Made by a program: the position numbers and the translations under genes. Shown here in pieces: positions 50,372 through 59,784 of a stretch of 64,000 bases of DNA (its first letter is position 1; each line of letters opens with the position of its first letter). The notes beneath the pieces were generated by a model. The model saw only the letters and a list, made by a program, of their open reading frames with translations, ran no database searches and was not told the DNA's origin. Origin of the DNA: Permianibacter fluminis (GTDB lineage: Bacteria; Pseudomonadota; Gammaproteobacteria; Enterobacterales; Permianibacteraceae); contig NZ_JABMEG010000001.1 of assembly GCF_013179735.1 (NCBI RefSeq), positions 3,100,001-3,164,000 of the forward strand, in the 5' to 3' direction.

Positions 50372-52600
50372 ATGTCCGCCACCGCCATGAAAACGCTGTT
50401 CGCCGTCGCATCCCTGCTGCTTTGCAGCGTTGGCCATGCCAACATCAATGTTGATGGCCGGGCCGATGAAATCGAATGGCAACAAGCCAAGGTGCTCGAT
50501 CAGTTCGTCACCGTCGAGCCGTATACCCAAGCCATACCGCCGTATCAGCAACGGGTTTTGCTGTTGTCACTGCCGGAAGGACTGGCACTGGCCTTTCAGA
50601 TTGATCATCCGGCCGAGGTCACCCGCACCAAGCCACAAACGCAGCGTGACCAGCTCGACAGCGCCGACCGGGTCAATCTGATTATCGATTTCGACAACAA
50701 GGGCCAGACCGCCTACAACTTCACGGTCAGTCTGGCCAACGGAATCGAAGACGGCATCGCCTCGCGCAACAATTTCCGCAATGACTGGGATGGCGATTGG
50801 CAGCACGCCGTACATGAAACGGACAACGGCTGGTCGGTGGAAATGCTGATTCCCTGGACCATTGCCGCGATGGATCCGGTCGACGGCGATACCCGCACGG
50901 TCGGCATCTATCTGGACCGGGTGTTGAAAGCGCGCGGCGAGCGTTATGCCTACCCGGCGCTGCGTTTCAACCAGAGCGACTTCATCAGCACCTTTGCCAA
51001 AATCAACATCCCCGCGTACTCGGCGTCGCAGTCGCACGTCTACCCATATGTCAGCGTCCGCCGTGACATGGTCAATGGCGATACCGAAACCCGCGCCGGT
51101 CTTGATGTGTTTTACAAACCATCGCCGTCGTTTCAGTTGATCGGCGCGCTTAATCCGGATTTTGGCCAAGTCGAAAGCGATGATCTGGTCGTGGATTTTT
51201 CGGCCATCGAAGTGTTCTTTTCCGACAAGCGGCCCTTCTTCACCGAGAACAATGACGACTTCATTCTGTCACTGCCGGACAGTGGCCAACTGATCTACAC
51301 CCGCCGCATCGGTGGCAACCGCGACGACGGTAAAGGCATTGCCGATATTGATGCGGCAGTCAAACTGCGCGGCGCCAATGGCGCCGGCTCCATCAGTTAC
51401 CTCGGTGCCCAGGAAGCTGATTTTGGTGATGACCTTGGCCGGCGGTTTCAGGTGCTTCGGCCCAAGTACCGGGTTGGTGAAACCCAGTTCGGTTATACCC
51501 TGCTGCAAACCGATCGGCCGTTCCTGCAACGCGAAGCCCAGGTCCAGGCGGTCGATGTCACCAGTGTTTTCAACGAAAACGTTCACCTGCATGTGCAGGC
51601 CCTGCAAAGCCAGATCGACGTCGCCGACAGCCGCACGCGCGACAACGGTGGCTGGCTTGCTGTCGACATCAACCCGTCGGTGTCGACCCAGCACACGTTT
51701 GAGCTGGTCAATTACGGCGAAGAGCTCATGCTCAACGACATGGGCTACGTTCAGCGCAGCAATCTGCGTCAGGTCTCCTGGCTGACCCGTTATGTGCAAA
51801 CCGGTTTTGCCGACGATGCCTGGATTCAGGAAATCGAGTGGCAAGGCAAAGTCAAACCACGGCGCAATCAGCAAGGTGATGATATCGGCGACATGGCGCG
51901 CATCACCATGCAGGCGCGCAGCCGTGCCGGTGACATTGCGTTTTTTGAATCGGTGATCACCCAACCGGGCGAAGACGATCTGATTTCCCGTGGCAATGGC
52001 AACTGGGATGCCCCGGAAAAACTCAGCAAGGAAGTCTGGTTCGAATCGGCGCGCCGCGACAACAGCGCCTGGAGCGGCGGCTATTACAGTTACGAAGAAG
52101 GCCTGCACCAATCGTTTGACATGTACTGGGCCGCTTACACCCATTACTTCGGCGACAGCTTCACCACCAGCACGGAACTCAAATACCGTGACAGCCCGGA
52201 CTGGTTGATCTGGCAGCAAGGCATCGACTTCAACCGTTACCAGCGCGAAGTCTACGAGGCCGAGTTTGGTCTGAACTGGTTCCCGAGCGACAAACACGAG
52301 CTGCGGCTGAAAGCCCAGTGGCTCGCCATCGCAGCCGACCACGGTCAGGCCTATCAACTCGTCAATGAAGACATGCAGGCGACCGGTAACGCCGTTGCCG
52401 ATCTGAATATCAATACCTTTGGCCTGCAGCTGCGCTACCGCTACAAGCTCGGCTCATTGTCCGATGTCTTTGCCGTCTACAGCCGTGGTGGCTTCAGCGA
52501 ACGCGAAGATGGCCCCGATGCGCCAGGCCCGCTTTTCAGTGACGCGCTGGAACTGCGCGATGCCGACCAGTTTCTGGTCAAGCTACGGTTGCAGTTTTAG
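50372..52600 (+). CDS. DUF5916-type outer-membrane protein with N-terminal CBM9-like domain
   Basis: A 742-aa exported protein. A Sec signal starts at the second Met (MKTLFAVASLLLCSVGHA), so either ATG 50372 or 50387 may be used. Residues 25-200 resemble a carbohydrate-binding family 9 domain (INVDGRADEIEWQQAKVLDQ; VNLIIDFDNKGQTAYNFTVS; GWSVEMLIPWTIAAM). The rest alternates in short amphipathic strands and ends in Phe (FLVKLRLQF), typical of an outer-membrane beta-barrel; DKRPFFTENNDDF is a DUF5916 hallmark. The function is unknown; sugar or peptide binding/uptake is a guess. Confidence 0.75.
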   Translation: MSATAMKTLFAVASLLLCSVGHANINVDGRADEIEWQQAKVLDQFVTVEPYTQAIPPYQQRVLLLSLPEGLALAFQIDHPAEVTRTKPQTQRDQLDSADRVNLIIDFDNKGQTAYNFTVSLANGIEDGIASRNNFRNDWDGDWQHAVHETDNGWSVEMLIPWTIAAMDPVDGDTRTVGIYLDRVLKARGERYAYPALRFNQSDFISTFAKINIPAYSASQSHVYPYVSVRRDMVNGDTETRAGLDVFYKPSPSFQLIGALNPDFGQVESDDLVVDFSAIEVFFSDKRPFFTENNDDFILSLPDSGQLIYTRRIGGNRDDGKGIADIDAAVKLRGANGAGSISYLGAQEADFGDDLGRRFQVLRPKYRVGETQFGYTLLQTDRPFLQREAQVQAVDVTSVFNENVHLHVQALQSQIDVADSRTRDNGGWLAVDINPSVSTQHTFELVNYGEELMLNDMGYVQRSNLRQVSWLTRYVQTGFADDAWIQEIEWQGKVKPRRNQQGDDIGDMARITMQARSRAGDIAFFESVITQPGEDDLISRGNGNWDAPEKLSKEVWFESARRDNSAWSGGYYSYEEGLHQSFDMYWAAYTHYFGDSFTTSTELKYRDSPDWLIWQQGIDFNRYQREVYEAEFGLNWFPSDKHELRLKAQWLAIAADHGQAYQLVNEDMQATGNAVADLNINTFGLQLRYRYKLGSLSDVFAVYSRGGFSEREDGPDAPGPLFSDALELRDADQFLVKLRLQF

Positions 52601-52642
52601 CCGGTCGTTAAATGCAGCAAACGCTGCCGGTTTCCTGGCAAA

Positions 52643-52672
52643 GTAAAACCGCCGCATTTGCGGCGGTTTTAC
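52643..52672. terminator. Perfect 14-bp terminator hairpin
   Basis: GTAAAACCGCCGCA pairs perfectly with TGCGGCGGTTTTAC around TT, 42 bp after the DUF5916 gene. The AAAA/TTTT ends let it act in both directions. Confidence 0.85.
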
Positions 52673-52855
52673 GTTCAAACTATCGCACCTCGCGTACGGC
52701 GGATTAATGCCTTGTGGCAGGGCGCCACCGCGAAGCACTTCCGTCGCAGGTTTCCCACGGCATGCTCGGGACGTTTCGGAAACGCAACATTCGGCGGAAA
52801 ACCCTGCGGATGTCCCGCCCTACCTGCACTGGTCGTTGTTAATTCGAGCGTGACC

Positions 52856-53641
52856 CTAATTTTTCATATCAGAAAGAATCATTTCCCGCTCCTCCTCTGA
52901 CAAATCAGGCACGGCAAGCAATGCATTGAAGCATTTAATTGCCTTTTCCTTTAACTGCCGATATTTGTAAGCCGAGCAAACTTGGTACTGTATGGTTTCG
53001 CGAAAACCGAACTGGCTTTCGAAAGATTTCGCAAACAACTCGACTTCTTCTATCGTTGAAAACTTAGTTAACAACCTTACCTTCTCTTGAGCAAGTGAGT
53101 CATGGCCTGGATTGGCGGCCAAAGCAGCATCCATCACTTCAAGCGACTCAGGCAGATCGCCAGAATCTGCTATCAAATATGCGAAGTCTGAAAATGTGTC
53201 GATACGCCCTTCCCGAGTCAGAAACTCGTTATCATCCTTATACTTCAAAAAAATACTCATCGCTTCTCTTGGGGCACTTATCCCGGCATAAACTAGTGCA
53301 GCGCCCCATTCTGTTTCAACATCATCTGGCCCAATTGCAAACCCCTTACTTAGATACTTTCTGACCTCATTTGCGGTCTCATTAGAAAAAGGATGCGACT
53401 CAGTCATCTGAGCCTTTCTTCCTAGATAGAAAGCTGCAAGAAATTGAGCTTTCGCACTCCCAGGAAAGTCTTTCGCCAATTTTACCGCCTCGTCAGCGGC
53501 GCGCTGATAGTCCCCGCTCAGAGATAGCTTATTGACTACCGCGCCTCTTGATTGCAGCTCCTGCGCGCCCTTATCGCTTTCATCACAACCAAACAAAAGC
53601 ATAGCCGACAAAAAAAAGAATAGTTTGAGCGTCGCCTTCAT
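52856..53641 (-). CDS. Lipoprotein with TPR-like repeats (AT-richer gene)
   Basis: A 261-aa protein from ATG 53641 with a lipoprotein signal (LFFFLSAMLLFGC, Cys19) and helical repeats of TPR/Sel1 character (LSLSGDYQRAADEAVKLAKD, SGDLPESLEVMDAALAANP, CSAYKYRQLKEKAIKCFNAL). No family is recognised. The DNA is visibly AT-richer than its neighbours and uses many A/T-ending codons, suggesting acquisition from elsewhere. A direct repeat lies just upstream. Confidence 0.78.
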   Translation of the reverse strand: MKATLKLFFFLSAMLLFGCDESDKGAQELQSRGAVVNKLSLSGDYQRAADEAVKLAKDFPGSAKAQFLAAFYLGRKAQMTESHPFSNETANEVRKYLSKGFAIGPDDVETEWGAALVYAGISAPREAMSIFLKYKDDNEFLTREGRIDTFSDFAYLIADSGDLPESLEVMDAALAANPGHDSLAQEKVRLLTKFSTIEEVELFAKSFESQFGFRETIQYQVCSAYKYRQLKEKAIKCFNALLAVPDLSEEEREMILSDMKN

Positions 53642-53695
53642 AACATTAGCCTTCATCTATTTAGTGACCATTTAAATTATTCAGCGCAGCCTGCA

Positions 53696-53890
53696 CAGGT
53701 ATCGGGGTCAGGTCTTGCATTAACACATCCCCCAACAGGCAGCCCCTTTAGCGTTACTCAGCAAATTCCTTACAGCAGCTCACTGAGCCAACACCTTGGA
53801 GATCTTCCAAGCAGCTTGACGGCGATGGTCTATTCTATCGCGCCCGCCCTAGGCTCCAGCTGGCCTGACGACCGCAACATTGCTCCTGAG
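53696..53890. repeat. Direct repeat, copy A (about 195 bp)
   Basis: This block, starting CAGGTATCGGGGTCAGGTCT, recurs almost unchanged at 53893-54088. Both contain a near-palindrome CTTGGAGATCTTCCAAG and the words CACTGAGCCAACACC and CGCCCGCCCTAGGCTCCAGC. The opening words resemble sequence often seen next to REP-associated/IS200-like transposases, but no transposase is here. Confidence 0.85.
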
Positions 53891-53892
53891 CC

Positions 53893-54088
53893 CAGGTATC
53901 GGGGTCAGGTCTTGCATTAACACATCCCCCAACAGACCGCCCCTGTAGCGTTCCTCAGCAAATCCCTCACAGCAGCTCACTGAGCCAACACCTTGGAGAT
54001 CTTCCAAGCAGTTTGACGGCGATGGTCGATTCTATCGCGCCCGCCCTAGGCTCCAGCTGGCCCGGCGGCCGCAACAATGCTCCTGAGC
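53893..54088. repeat. Direct repeat, copy B (about 196 bp)
   Basis: Second copy of 53696-53890, offset by 197 bp, with about a dozen scattered differences and small indels, so the duplication is not very recent. The pair fills most of the gap between the AT-rich lipoprotein gene and ybiT; the remaining 54089-54302 shows no gene. Confidence 0.85.
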
Positions 54089-54302
54089 CGGCCATGATCG
54101 GCCCGCGCCAGTTCTATCCGCAAACCAGGCCCCATCCTCTAGCCCCTCGCTCCCCAACGGCAAAATTGGTCAGTGACTGAACAATGCTGCTGTGCGACAA
54201 TCGCGCCCCATTTCGCTGGGGTCACCTAACTGGTATCAAGTTACCAGCTGGTGGCTTCCGTACGGGCATGTCGCCCGTGTTGCCGCTGCTGTGGAATCCG
54301 TT

Positions 54303-55913
54303 GTGATCTCGACTGCCAATATCACCATGCAATTCGGGGCCAAGCCCCTGTTCGAAAACGTCAATGTCAGCTTCAACAACCGCAATCGCTACGGCCTGAT
54401 TGGTGCCAACGGCTGCGGCAAATCCACCTTCATGAAAATCCTCGGTGGCGATCTGGAACCGTCGGCCGGACAAGTGATGCTGGAACCGAACGTTCGGCTT
54501 GGCAAGCTGCGCCAGGATCAATTTGCGTTTGAAGAATTCACCGTGCTCGACACCGTGATCATGGGCCACACCGAACTGGCTCGTGTGCGCGCCGAGCGCG
54601 ATCGCATTTACGCGCTGACCGACATGAGCGAAGCCGACGGCATGAAAGTCGCCGAGCTCGAAGTGCTGTTCGCCGAGATGGACGGTTACACCGCCGAAGC
54701 GCGCGCCGGTGAGTTGCTGCTGGGTCTTGGTATTCCGGTTGAACAACACACCGGCCCGATGAGCGCCGTGGCGCCGGGTTGGAAACTGCGCGTGCTGCTG
54801 GCGCAAGCCCTGTTTGCCGATCCGGATGTGCTGCTGCTGGACGAACCGACCAACCACCTCGACATCAACACCATTCGCTGGCTGGAAGACATTCTGAACC
54901 AACGCAACAGCACGATGATCATCATCTCGCACGATCGTCACTTCCTGAACAGCGTCTGCACCCACATGGCCGACATGGATTACGGCGAGCTGCGCGTTTA
55001 TCCCGGCAATTACGACGACTACATGGTCGCCTCCACCGCCGCGCGTGATCGCTTGCTGGCCGACAACGCCAAAAAGAAAGCCCAGATTGCTGAACTGCAG
55101 CAGTTTGTCAGCCGGTTCTCGGCCAACGCGTCCAAATCGGCGCAGGCCACCTCACGCGCCCGCCAGATCAAGAAGATCGAACTGGAAGAAGTCAAACCGT
55201 CGAGCCGGGTCAGTCCGTTCATCCGTTTTGATCAAAACAAGAAACTGCACCGTCAGGCCATCACGCTGGACAAGCTGACGTACGCGTATCCGGGCAACGA
55301 ACCGCTGATCAAGAACTTCAGCCTGCAGATCGATGCTGGCGATCGTGTCGCCATCATCGGCCCGAACGGTATCGGCAAAACCACGCTGCTGCGCTGCCTG
55401 ATGGGTGAACTGACGCCGACCAGCGGCACGGTCAAATGGACCGACAGCGCGGAAGTTGGTTACTACTCGCAGGATCACGCAGCAGACTTCCCGCAAGACT
55501 GGACCTTGTTCGACTGGATGCAGCAATGGACCAAGGGCGGTGAAATGCTGGTTCGCGGTACGCTGGGCCGGATGCTGTTTTCCGGCGATGAAATCGGCAA
55601 ATCGGTCAAGGTACTTTCCGGTGGTGAACAAGGCCGGATGCTGTTCGGCAAACTGATCCTGACCCGGCCAAACGTCATGGTCATGGATGAGCCGACCAAC
55701 CACCTGGATATGGAATCGATTGAAGCGCTGAACCTGGCACTGGAGAACTATCCCGGCACGCTGATTTTTGTCAGCCACGACCGCGAATTCGTTTCCTCGC
55801 TGGCCACTCGCATCATCGAGATGACACCGCAAGGCATTATTGATTTCGGTGGCAATTACGAAGACTACCTGCGCAGTCAGGGCATCCACGAAAACATTCG
55901 CAGCGGCACCTGA
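54303..55913 (+). CDS. ybiT: ABC-F ATPase YbiT
   Basis: ABC-F proteins are soluble twin-ATPases that act on ribosomes. From GTG 54303 the product is 536 aa and starts [20 protein letters not shown], aligning with E. coli YbiT (530 aa); the upstream frame to 54192 has no homology. Both nucleotide sites are complete: Walker [10 protein letters not shown] and GPNGIGKTT, with Walker [12 protein letters not shown] and [10 protein letters not shown]. The inter-domain linker [20 protein letters not shown] is conserved with YbiT. GGAA lies 6 nt before the start. Confidence 0.95.
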   Translation: MISTANITMQFGAKPLFENVNVSFNNRNRYGLIGANGCGKSTFMKILGGDLEPSAGQVMLEPNVRLGKLRQDQFAFEEFTVLDTVIMGHTELARVRAERDRIYALTDMSEADGMKVAELEVLFAEMDGYTAEARAGELLLGLGIPVEQHTGPMSAVAPGWKLRVLLAQALFADPDVLLLDEPTNHLDINTIRWLEDILNQRNSTMIIISHDRHFLNSVCTHMADMDYGELRVYPGNYDDYMVASTAARDRLLADNAKKKAQIAELQQFVSRFSANASKSAQATSRARQIKKIELEEVKPSSRVSPFIRFDQNKKLHRQAITLDKLTYAYPGNEPLIKNFSLQIDAGDRVAIIGPNGIGKTTLLRCLMGELTPTSGTVKWTDSAEVGYYSQDHAADFPQDWTLFDWMQQWTKGGEMLVRGTLGRMLFSGDEIGKSVKVLSGGEQGRMLFGKLILTRPNVMVMDEPTNHLDMESIEALNLALENYPGTLIFVSHDREFVSSLATRIIEMTPQGIIDFGGNYEDYLRSQGIHENIRSGT

Positions 55914-55924
55914 GCTGCAACAGG

Positions 55925-55960
55925 CATCGTCTTGCTGTTCAAACGGACAGCAAGACGATG
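55925..55960 (+). terminator. 14-bp hairpin after ybiT
   Basis: CATCGTCTTGCTGT pairs with ACAGCAAGACGATG around an 8-nt loop, 12 bp after the ybiT stop. It lacks a T-tract but is stable and well placed to end the transcript. Confidence 0.55.
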
Positions 55961-56047
55961 TGCTTCCAGATTTCACCCGCAATCATGCAAGCGCTGGCGC
56001 AACGTCAGCCTGTCAACAAAACTCCCGCCTCTCACCCGCCCTGCCCT

Positions 56048-57154
56048 TCATCCAAACCGCACCGAATAAATCGGCGGCAGATGGCTCGACAGCAGTTGCC
56101 AGCTATCGCCTTGGTCTTCAGACAACCAAAGATTGCCGGTAGTGGAGCCCATGGCCAGCACATTGCCGCTGGCATCGACATCCAGGCCGTGGCGGTAAAT
56201 CAAATCAAAGCAGTGTTGCTGCGGTAACCCGGTGCGCAACTGTTCAAAACTCCGGCCACCGTCGCGCGTTCGCGTGACCACCAATTTCTGCTCGACCGGC
56301 ACCCGGCATTCGTCTTTGACTGCCGGAACAAACCAGGCCGTGTCGGGCTGCTGCGGATGCACAGCCACGGCAAAACCAAATGCCGATGGCTTGGCGGTTT
56401 CAATTTCCTGCCAGTGCAAACCGGCATCAACTGAGCGAAAAATACCGTTGTGGTGTTGTACCCACAGATGATCCGGTTGCGCCTTGCAGGCAACCAAACG
56501 GTGTGGGTCCTGGATATTCGGTTCGAAGGCGCGCTCCGGCGGCATGTACGCCGCACGCATGCCCTGCGCACGAACGCTCCAGCTGTTGCCACCGTCATCG
56601 CTGTACCAGACGCCACCACAGGAAATGCCGATCAGGATCCGACGACTATCGCGAGGATCAACGCAAATGGAATGAATGCCGGGTTGATCATAGCCGCCAC
56701 CGAGCCATTCCTTGCGCGCCGGCAGCTGCCACAGCGGTTGGTTCAATTGCCAGGATTCACCAGCATCCGTCGAGCGAAACAGCGCGCCCGGAATGGTACC
56801 GGCCCACAGCACACCCGGCTCATCCGCACCGCCGCACTCCAGTGACCAGATCATGTCAACCGATGCCGCTTTGGCGTTCGCATCTGGCTCGCTGCCATCA
56901 TCCGCTGCGGCTATCGCCGGAAAAGCCGGTGCCGAAATCTCCTGCCAGGTTTGGCCACCGTCGCGGGAGCGGCGCAGCTTGGGTCCGAAATGCCCCAGCC
57001 GCAACGCCGCATACAGCGAGCCATCGCGAGCATCGTACAGCGATGCCGTTACCGGCTCGGCGAGCAGATCCGCTCGCTCAATCTGCCAACCTCTTGCGCC
57101 GCGACTTACCGTCAACAAGCCTTTGCGAGTGGCAACGTGAATTTTCGCTGACAT
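56048..57154 (-). CDS. BNR/sialidase-like beta-propeller protein
   Basis: A 368-aa protein from ATG 57154 (GGAG 6 nt upstream) with no signal peptide. It carries about six Asp-box (BNR) repeats: RSRDGGQTWQE, RSTDAGESWQL, YSDDGGNSWSV, RSVDAGLHWQE, RTRDGGRSFEQ and LSEDQGDSWQL, spaced like propeller blades. It starts like the cytosolic exo-alpha-sialidase-like family (SAKIHVATRKGLLTVSRGAR). The role is unknown. The gene for a MoaD-like protein lies directly upstream on the same strand. Confidence 0.82.
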   Translation of the reverse strand: MSAKIHVATRKGLLTVSRGARGWQIERADLLAEPVTASLYDARDGSLYAALRLGHFGPKLRRSRDGGQTWQEISAPAFPAIAAADDGSEPDANAKAASVDMIWSLECGGADEPGVLWAGTIPGALFRSTDAGESWQLNQPLWQLPARKEWLGGGYDQPGIHSICVDPRDSRRILIGISCGGVWYSDDGGNSWSVRAQGMRAAYMPPERAFEPNIQDPHRLVACKAQPDHLWVQHHNGIFRSVDAGLHWQEIETAKPSAFGFAVAVHPQQPDTAWFVPAVKDECRVPVEQKLVVTRTRDGGRSFEQLRTGLPQQHCFDLIYRHGLDVDASGNVLAMGSTTGNLWLSEDQGDSWQLLSSHLPPIYSVRFG

Positions 57155-57226
57155 GATGCGCTCCTGTGCTCGATGTGACTCCAATGGTTTGATTGCACTA
57201 ATGCGGCTTCAACCGCCAGTGCGACT

Positions 57227-57496
57227 TCAACCGCCAGACAAAGCCTGCATGACATAGATCTCGCTGTCAGGCCTTACGGTGTCGGTCAAATGGATACGAT
57301 CACGAATCTGCTGGGCATCAACAAATATCGCCACATGCTGACGCACCCGGCCCTGATCATCGAGCACATAGGCACGCAGCCGCGGATTGACTGCAAACAC
57401 CTGCTCAAGTGCAGCAAGCATGGTATCGCCGTCAACCGACAACGTTGCCGTTTCGACATGACGCTGCAAATTGGCAGTAAAACTGATACGCGGCAT
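57227..57496 (-). CDS. MoaD/ThiS-like ubiquitin-fold protein
   Basis: An 89-aa beta-grasp protein from ATG 57496 (GGAG 8 nt upstream; 57502 is an alternative). It ends in ...YVMQALSGG, the exposed Gly-Gly used for adenylation and thiocarboxylate formation in MoaD and ThiS. Its own E1-like enzyme or sulphur-transfer partner is not nearby. The tight link with the BNR protein suggests a shared function rather than molybdopterin synthesis. Confidence 0.8.
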   Translation of the reverse strand: MPRISFTANLQRHVETATLSVDGDTMLAALEQVFAVNPRLRAYVLDDQGRVRQHVAIFVDAQQIRDRIHLTDTVRPDSEIYVMQALSGG

Positions 57497-57537
57497 GAGC
57501 ATGGCTCCAGCTCAGTCAAGAACGCCGACATTTGCCA

Positions 57538-58230
57538 TCAGCTGACGCCGGGGATTCGGTAGTCCGTCAGTACGGTGCCGGAGCGCATGACCTCGTCTTC
57601 ATGCCCCTGCTCGCGCCACGGTTCAACCAGCGCGGCGCGGTACCACTCAAGCATTGCCGGCAATGTCAGCAATCGTTCGGCATAGCTCGTTGCGGTAGCG
57701 GACAATTTCAGTTGATAGGTCTGCACGCGAAACGCCACCGGAGCAAAAAACGCATCGACGGCAGTGAATTCCGCACCGGTCAGGAACGGACCACCGTGCC
57801 GGTTCAGGCCATCGCACCAGAGCTCATCGAGCCGTGTGATGTCGTTGTTGAGCGGCGCCGCAACGCTGTTCAGTTGAACCCGTAACGCGCAGTTCATCGG
57901 ACAACGCTCGCGCAGCTGCTGAAAACCGGAATGCATCTCGGCGGTTGCCGAACGTGCCCACGCGCGGGCCTTTTGCTGTTGTGGCCAGACACCGTCGTGG
58001 CGCTCTGCCAGATATTCGGTGATGGCCAGCGAATCCCAGATATAACTGTCTTCGTCACGCAGACAGGGAACCCGTCCGGTGGGCGAAAAACGGCGAAACT
58101 GTTCCCAATTGGAGCCGGACGAAAACGGCACCATGCGTTCCTGAAACGGAATCGCCAACTGCCGCATCAACAGCCACGGCCGCAATGACCAGGAAGAATA
58201 GTTTTTATTGGCGATATACAAAACGTACAT
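57538..58230 (-). CDS. Glutathione S-transferase family protein
   Basis: A 230-aa protein with a thioredoxin-fold N-terminus (MYVLYIANKNYSSWSLRPWL, with the Ser-rich active site), the glutathione-contact turn CLRDEDSYIWDSLAITEYLA and a helical C-terminal domain (FLTGAEFTAVDAFFAPVAFR). ATG 58230 is chosen over 58245 because homology starts there and GAGG lies upstream. It is followed on the same strand by the MoaD-like and BNR genes, so the three may form a unit. Confidence 0.85.
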   Translation of the reverse strand: MYVLYIANKNYSSWSLRPWLLMRQLAIPFQERMVPFSSGSNWEQFRRFSPTGRVPCLRDEDSYIWDSLAITEYLAERHDGVWPQQQKARAWARSATAEMHSGFQQLRERCPMNCALRVQLNSVAAPLNNDITRLDELWCDGLNRHGGPFLTGAEFTAVDAFFAPVAFRVQTYQLKLSATATSYAERLLTLPAMLEWYRAALVEPWREQGHEDEVMRSGTVLTDYRIPGVS

Positions 58231-58387
58231 GAAACGCTTCCTCAATTACCAATCCGCTTCACTAAACCTGATGCTTGAATCAATCCCCGAAGCCAATACC
58301 CGGCACCGATACCCGAAAAAAAAAGGCGCGACACAAAGACAAGTTCGACAACAAGCAAACAATCGTTACTGCCACTGCGCGACGCAA

Positions 58388-59509
58388 TCAACCACCGGCC
58401 AAGGTCGATATCACCGTCGCTTCGAGCGCTGCCGGTTGCGCCGTCACCCGCAGCAGATGCTGCAATGCCGGGTGTGGTGGCCTGTGCACAGAAATGCCTT
58501 GTTGCCACAACTGCTGCTGAACCGCCGTCGCGCGAGCGGCATCGGAATACCGGATCGCAATGAAATTGGTGGCCGACGGCAATACCGTTATGCGGCCGTT
58601 GCCGGCTGCGCTCAATTGCTCGGTCAATTGCTGCCGCAACTGCAGTGTCTGCGCGATCAGTTGCTGCTTGTAGCGTTCATCATTCAGCAGAATCAGACCG
58701 GCAGCCTGCGCGACACTGCTGGTGGCGTAGTGGATTCGGATCATCGCCGCCTTCTTGATCCACTCGGCATCAGCCAACGCATACCCGAGCCGCAGACCGG
58801 CGGCCGCATACGCCTTGGACAGCGTACGCAAACGCACCGTGTTGGGGTAGTCGATGGCAACGTTGCCATGGCCCGCCAGCGCAAGGCACTCCTCGACGCC
58901 GCAAAAGTCAATGTACGCCTCATCCAGAATCAATGCAGTTTCAATAGGCAATTGCTCGCGGAAGCGGCGAATGGCGTTGCGGTCATGATAGTAACCGCTG
59001 GGATTATCGGGGTTGGCGAGATAGACCACTTTTGCGTTACACGCGGTTGCCTCGGCGGCCATCGTCGACAAATTTGGGGCAAGCAGTCCCGCCTGATCGT
59101 GATACGGCACCTCGATAATCCGGGCACCGACCCCCTCGGCAAAATATTTGAAACTGGGATAGGTCCCCGCGCTGGTCACCACCGCATCGCCAGCATTGCA
59201 GAAACTCCGAAGCGCCAGCAGCAGCAGACTGTCCGCGCCGGCATCAAACAGGACCTGCTCTGCCTGCACACGCTGCTGAGCCGCGACGCACTCGCGCAAG
59301 GCCAGCGCGGAGGGGTCCGGATACAGCCGGGCCAGCTCACAGAAAGACGCACCGAACGCATGCAGCAGCGCCTCATTGGCAATCGGCAAGCCTTCGTTCG
59401 AGCCGATACGCGCCGTGATCGCACGGCCAAGCATACGCTCCAGCGCAACGATGCCCGGAAACGGATTGATGATATCGGTGGTCTGCAGCGGGTCGGCAAA
59501 GCGTGGCAT
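58388..59509 (-). CDS. HisC-like class I/II aminotransferase
   Basis: A PLP aminotransferase of 373 aa from ATG 59509 (381 aa from 59533 if the earlier ATG is used). Visible features are ANPDNPSGYYHD, DEAYIDF (pyridine-binding Asp), the Schiff-base Lys in LRTLSKAYAAAGLRLGY and Arg in RVTAQP near the end. This resembles histidinol-phosphate aminotransferases and related enzymes. No other his genes are near, so the substrate is open. Confidence 0.85.
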   Translation of the reverse strand: MPRFADPLQTTDIINPFPGIVALERMLGRAITARIGSNEGLPIANEALLHAFGASFCELARLYPDPSALALRECVAAQQRVQAEQVLFDAGADSLLLLALRSFCNAGDAVVTSAGTYPSFKYFAEGVGARIIEVPYHDQAGLLAPNLSTMAAEATACNAKVVYLANPDNPSGYYHDRNAIRRFREQLPIETALILDEAYIDFCGVEECLALAGHGNVAIDYPNTVRLRTLSKAYAAAGLRLGYALADAEWIKKAAMIRIHYATSSVAQAAGLILLNDERYKQQLIAQTLQLRQQLTEQLSAAGNGRITVLPSATNFIAIRYSDAARATAVQQQLWQQGISVHRPPHPALQHLLRVTAQPAALEATVISTLAGG

Positions 59510-59784
59510 GGCAGTTCCCAAAACCAATGACATGTCTCAATGACATGGCTGAGCACGAACATAGCACCGGGCGCGTTCGGAGTGAACAGGGCCAGCAATC
59601 ACAGACCGCGCCACATTACGCCGATATCCCAATCGATTCTGGCTTTGACTCCTGCTCGAATGGGCTGTGATTCATCGTTGGCAACGTGACCCAGGTTTGT
59701 TGGCGCTTGCCAGTACGGCAATGCCGCCGACATAGCAGCGGTGCTAACATTGGCCGACCACTTCCCCGCCGACCACCGATAACC

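Noticed and set aside
53696-54088. CRISPR array.
   Set aside because: Only two long adjacent copies, no short repeat-spacer pattern; a simple direct duplication.
59686-59784. Upstream extension of the M15 peptidase gene.
   Set aside because: It would place 33 Arg-rich residues before a complete signal peptide that starts at GTG 59785.
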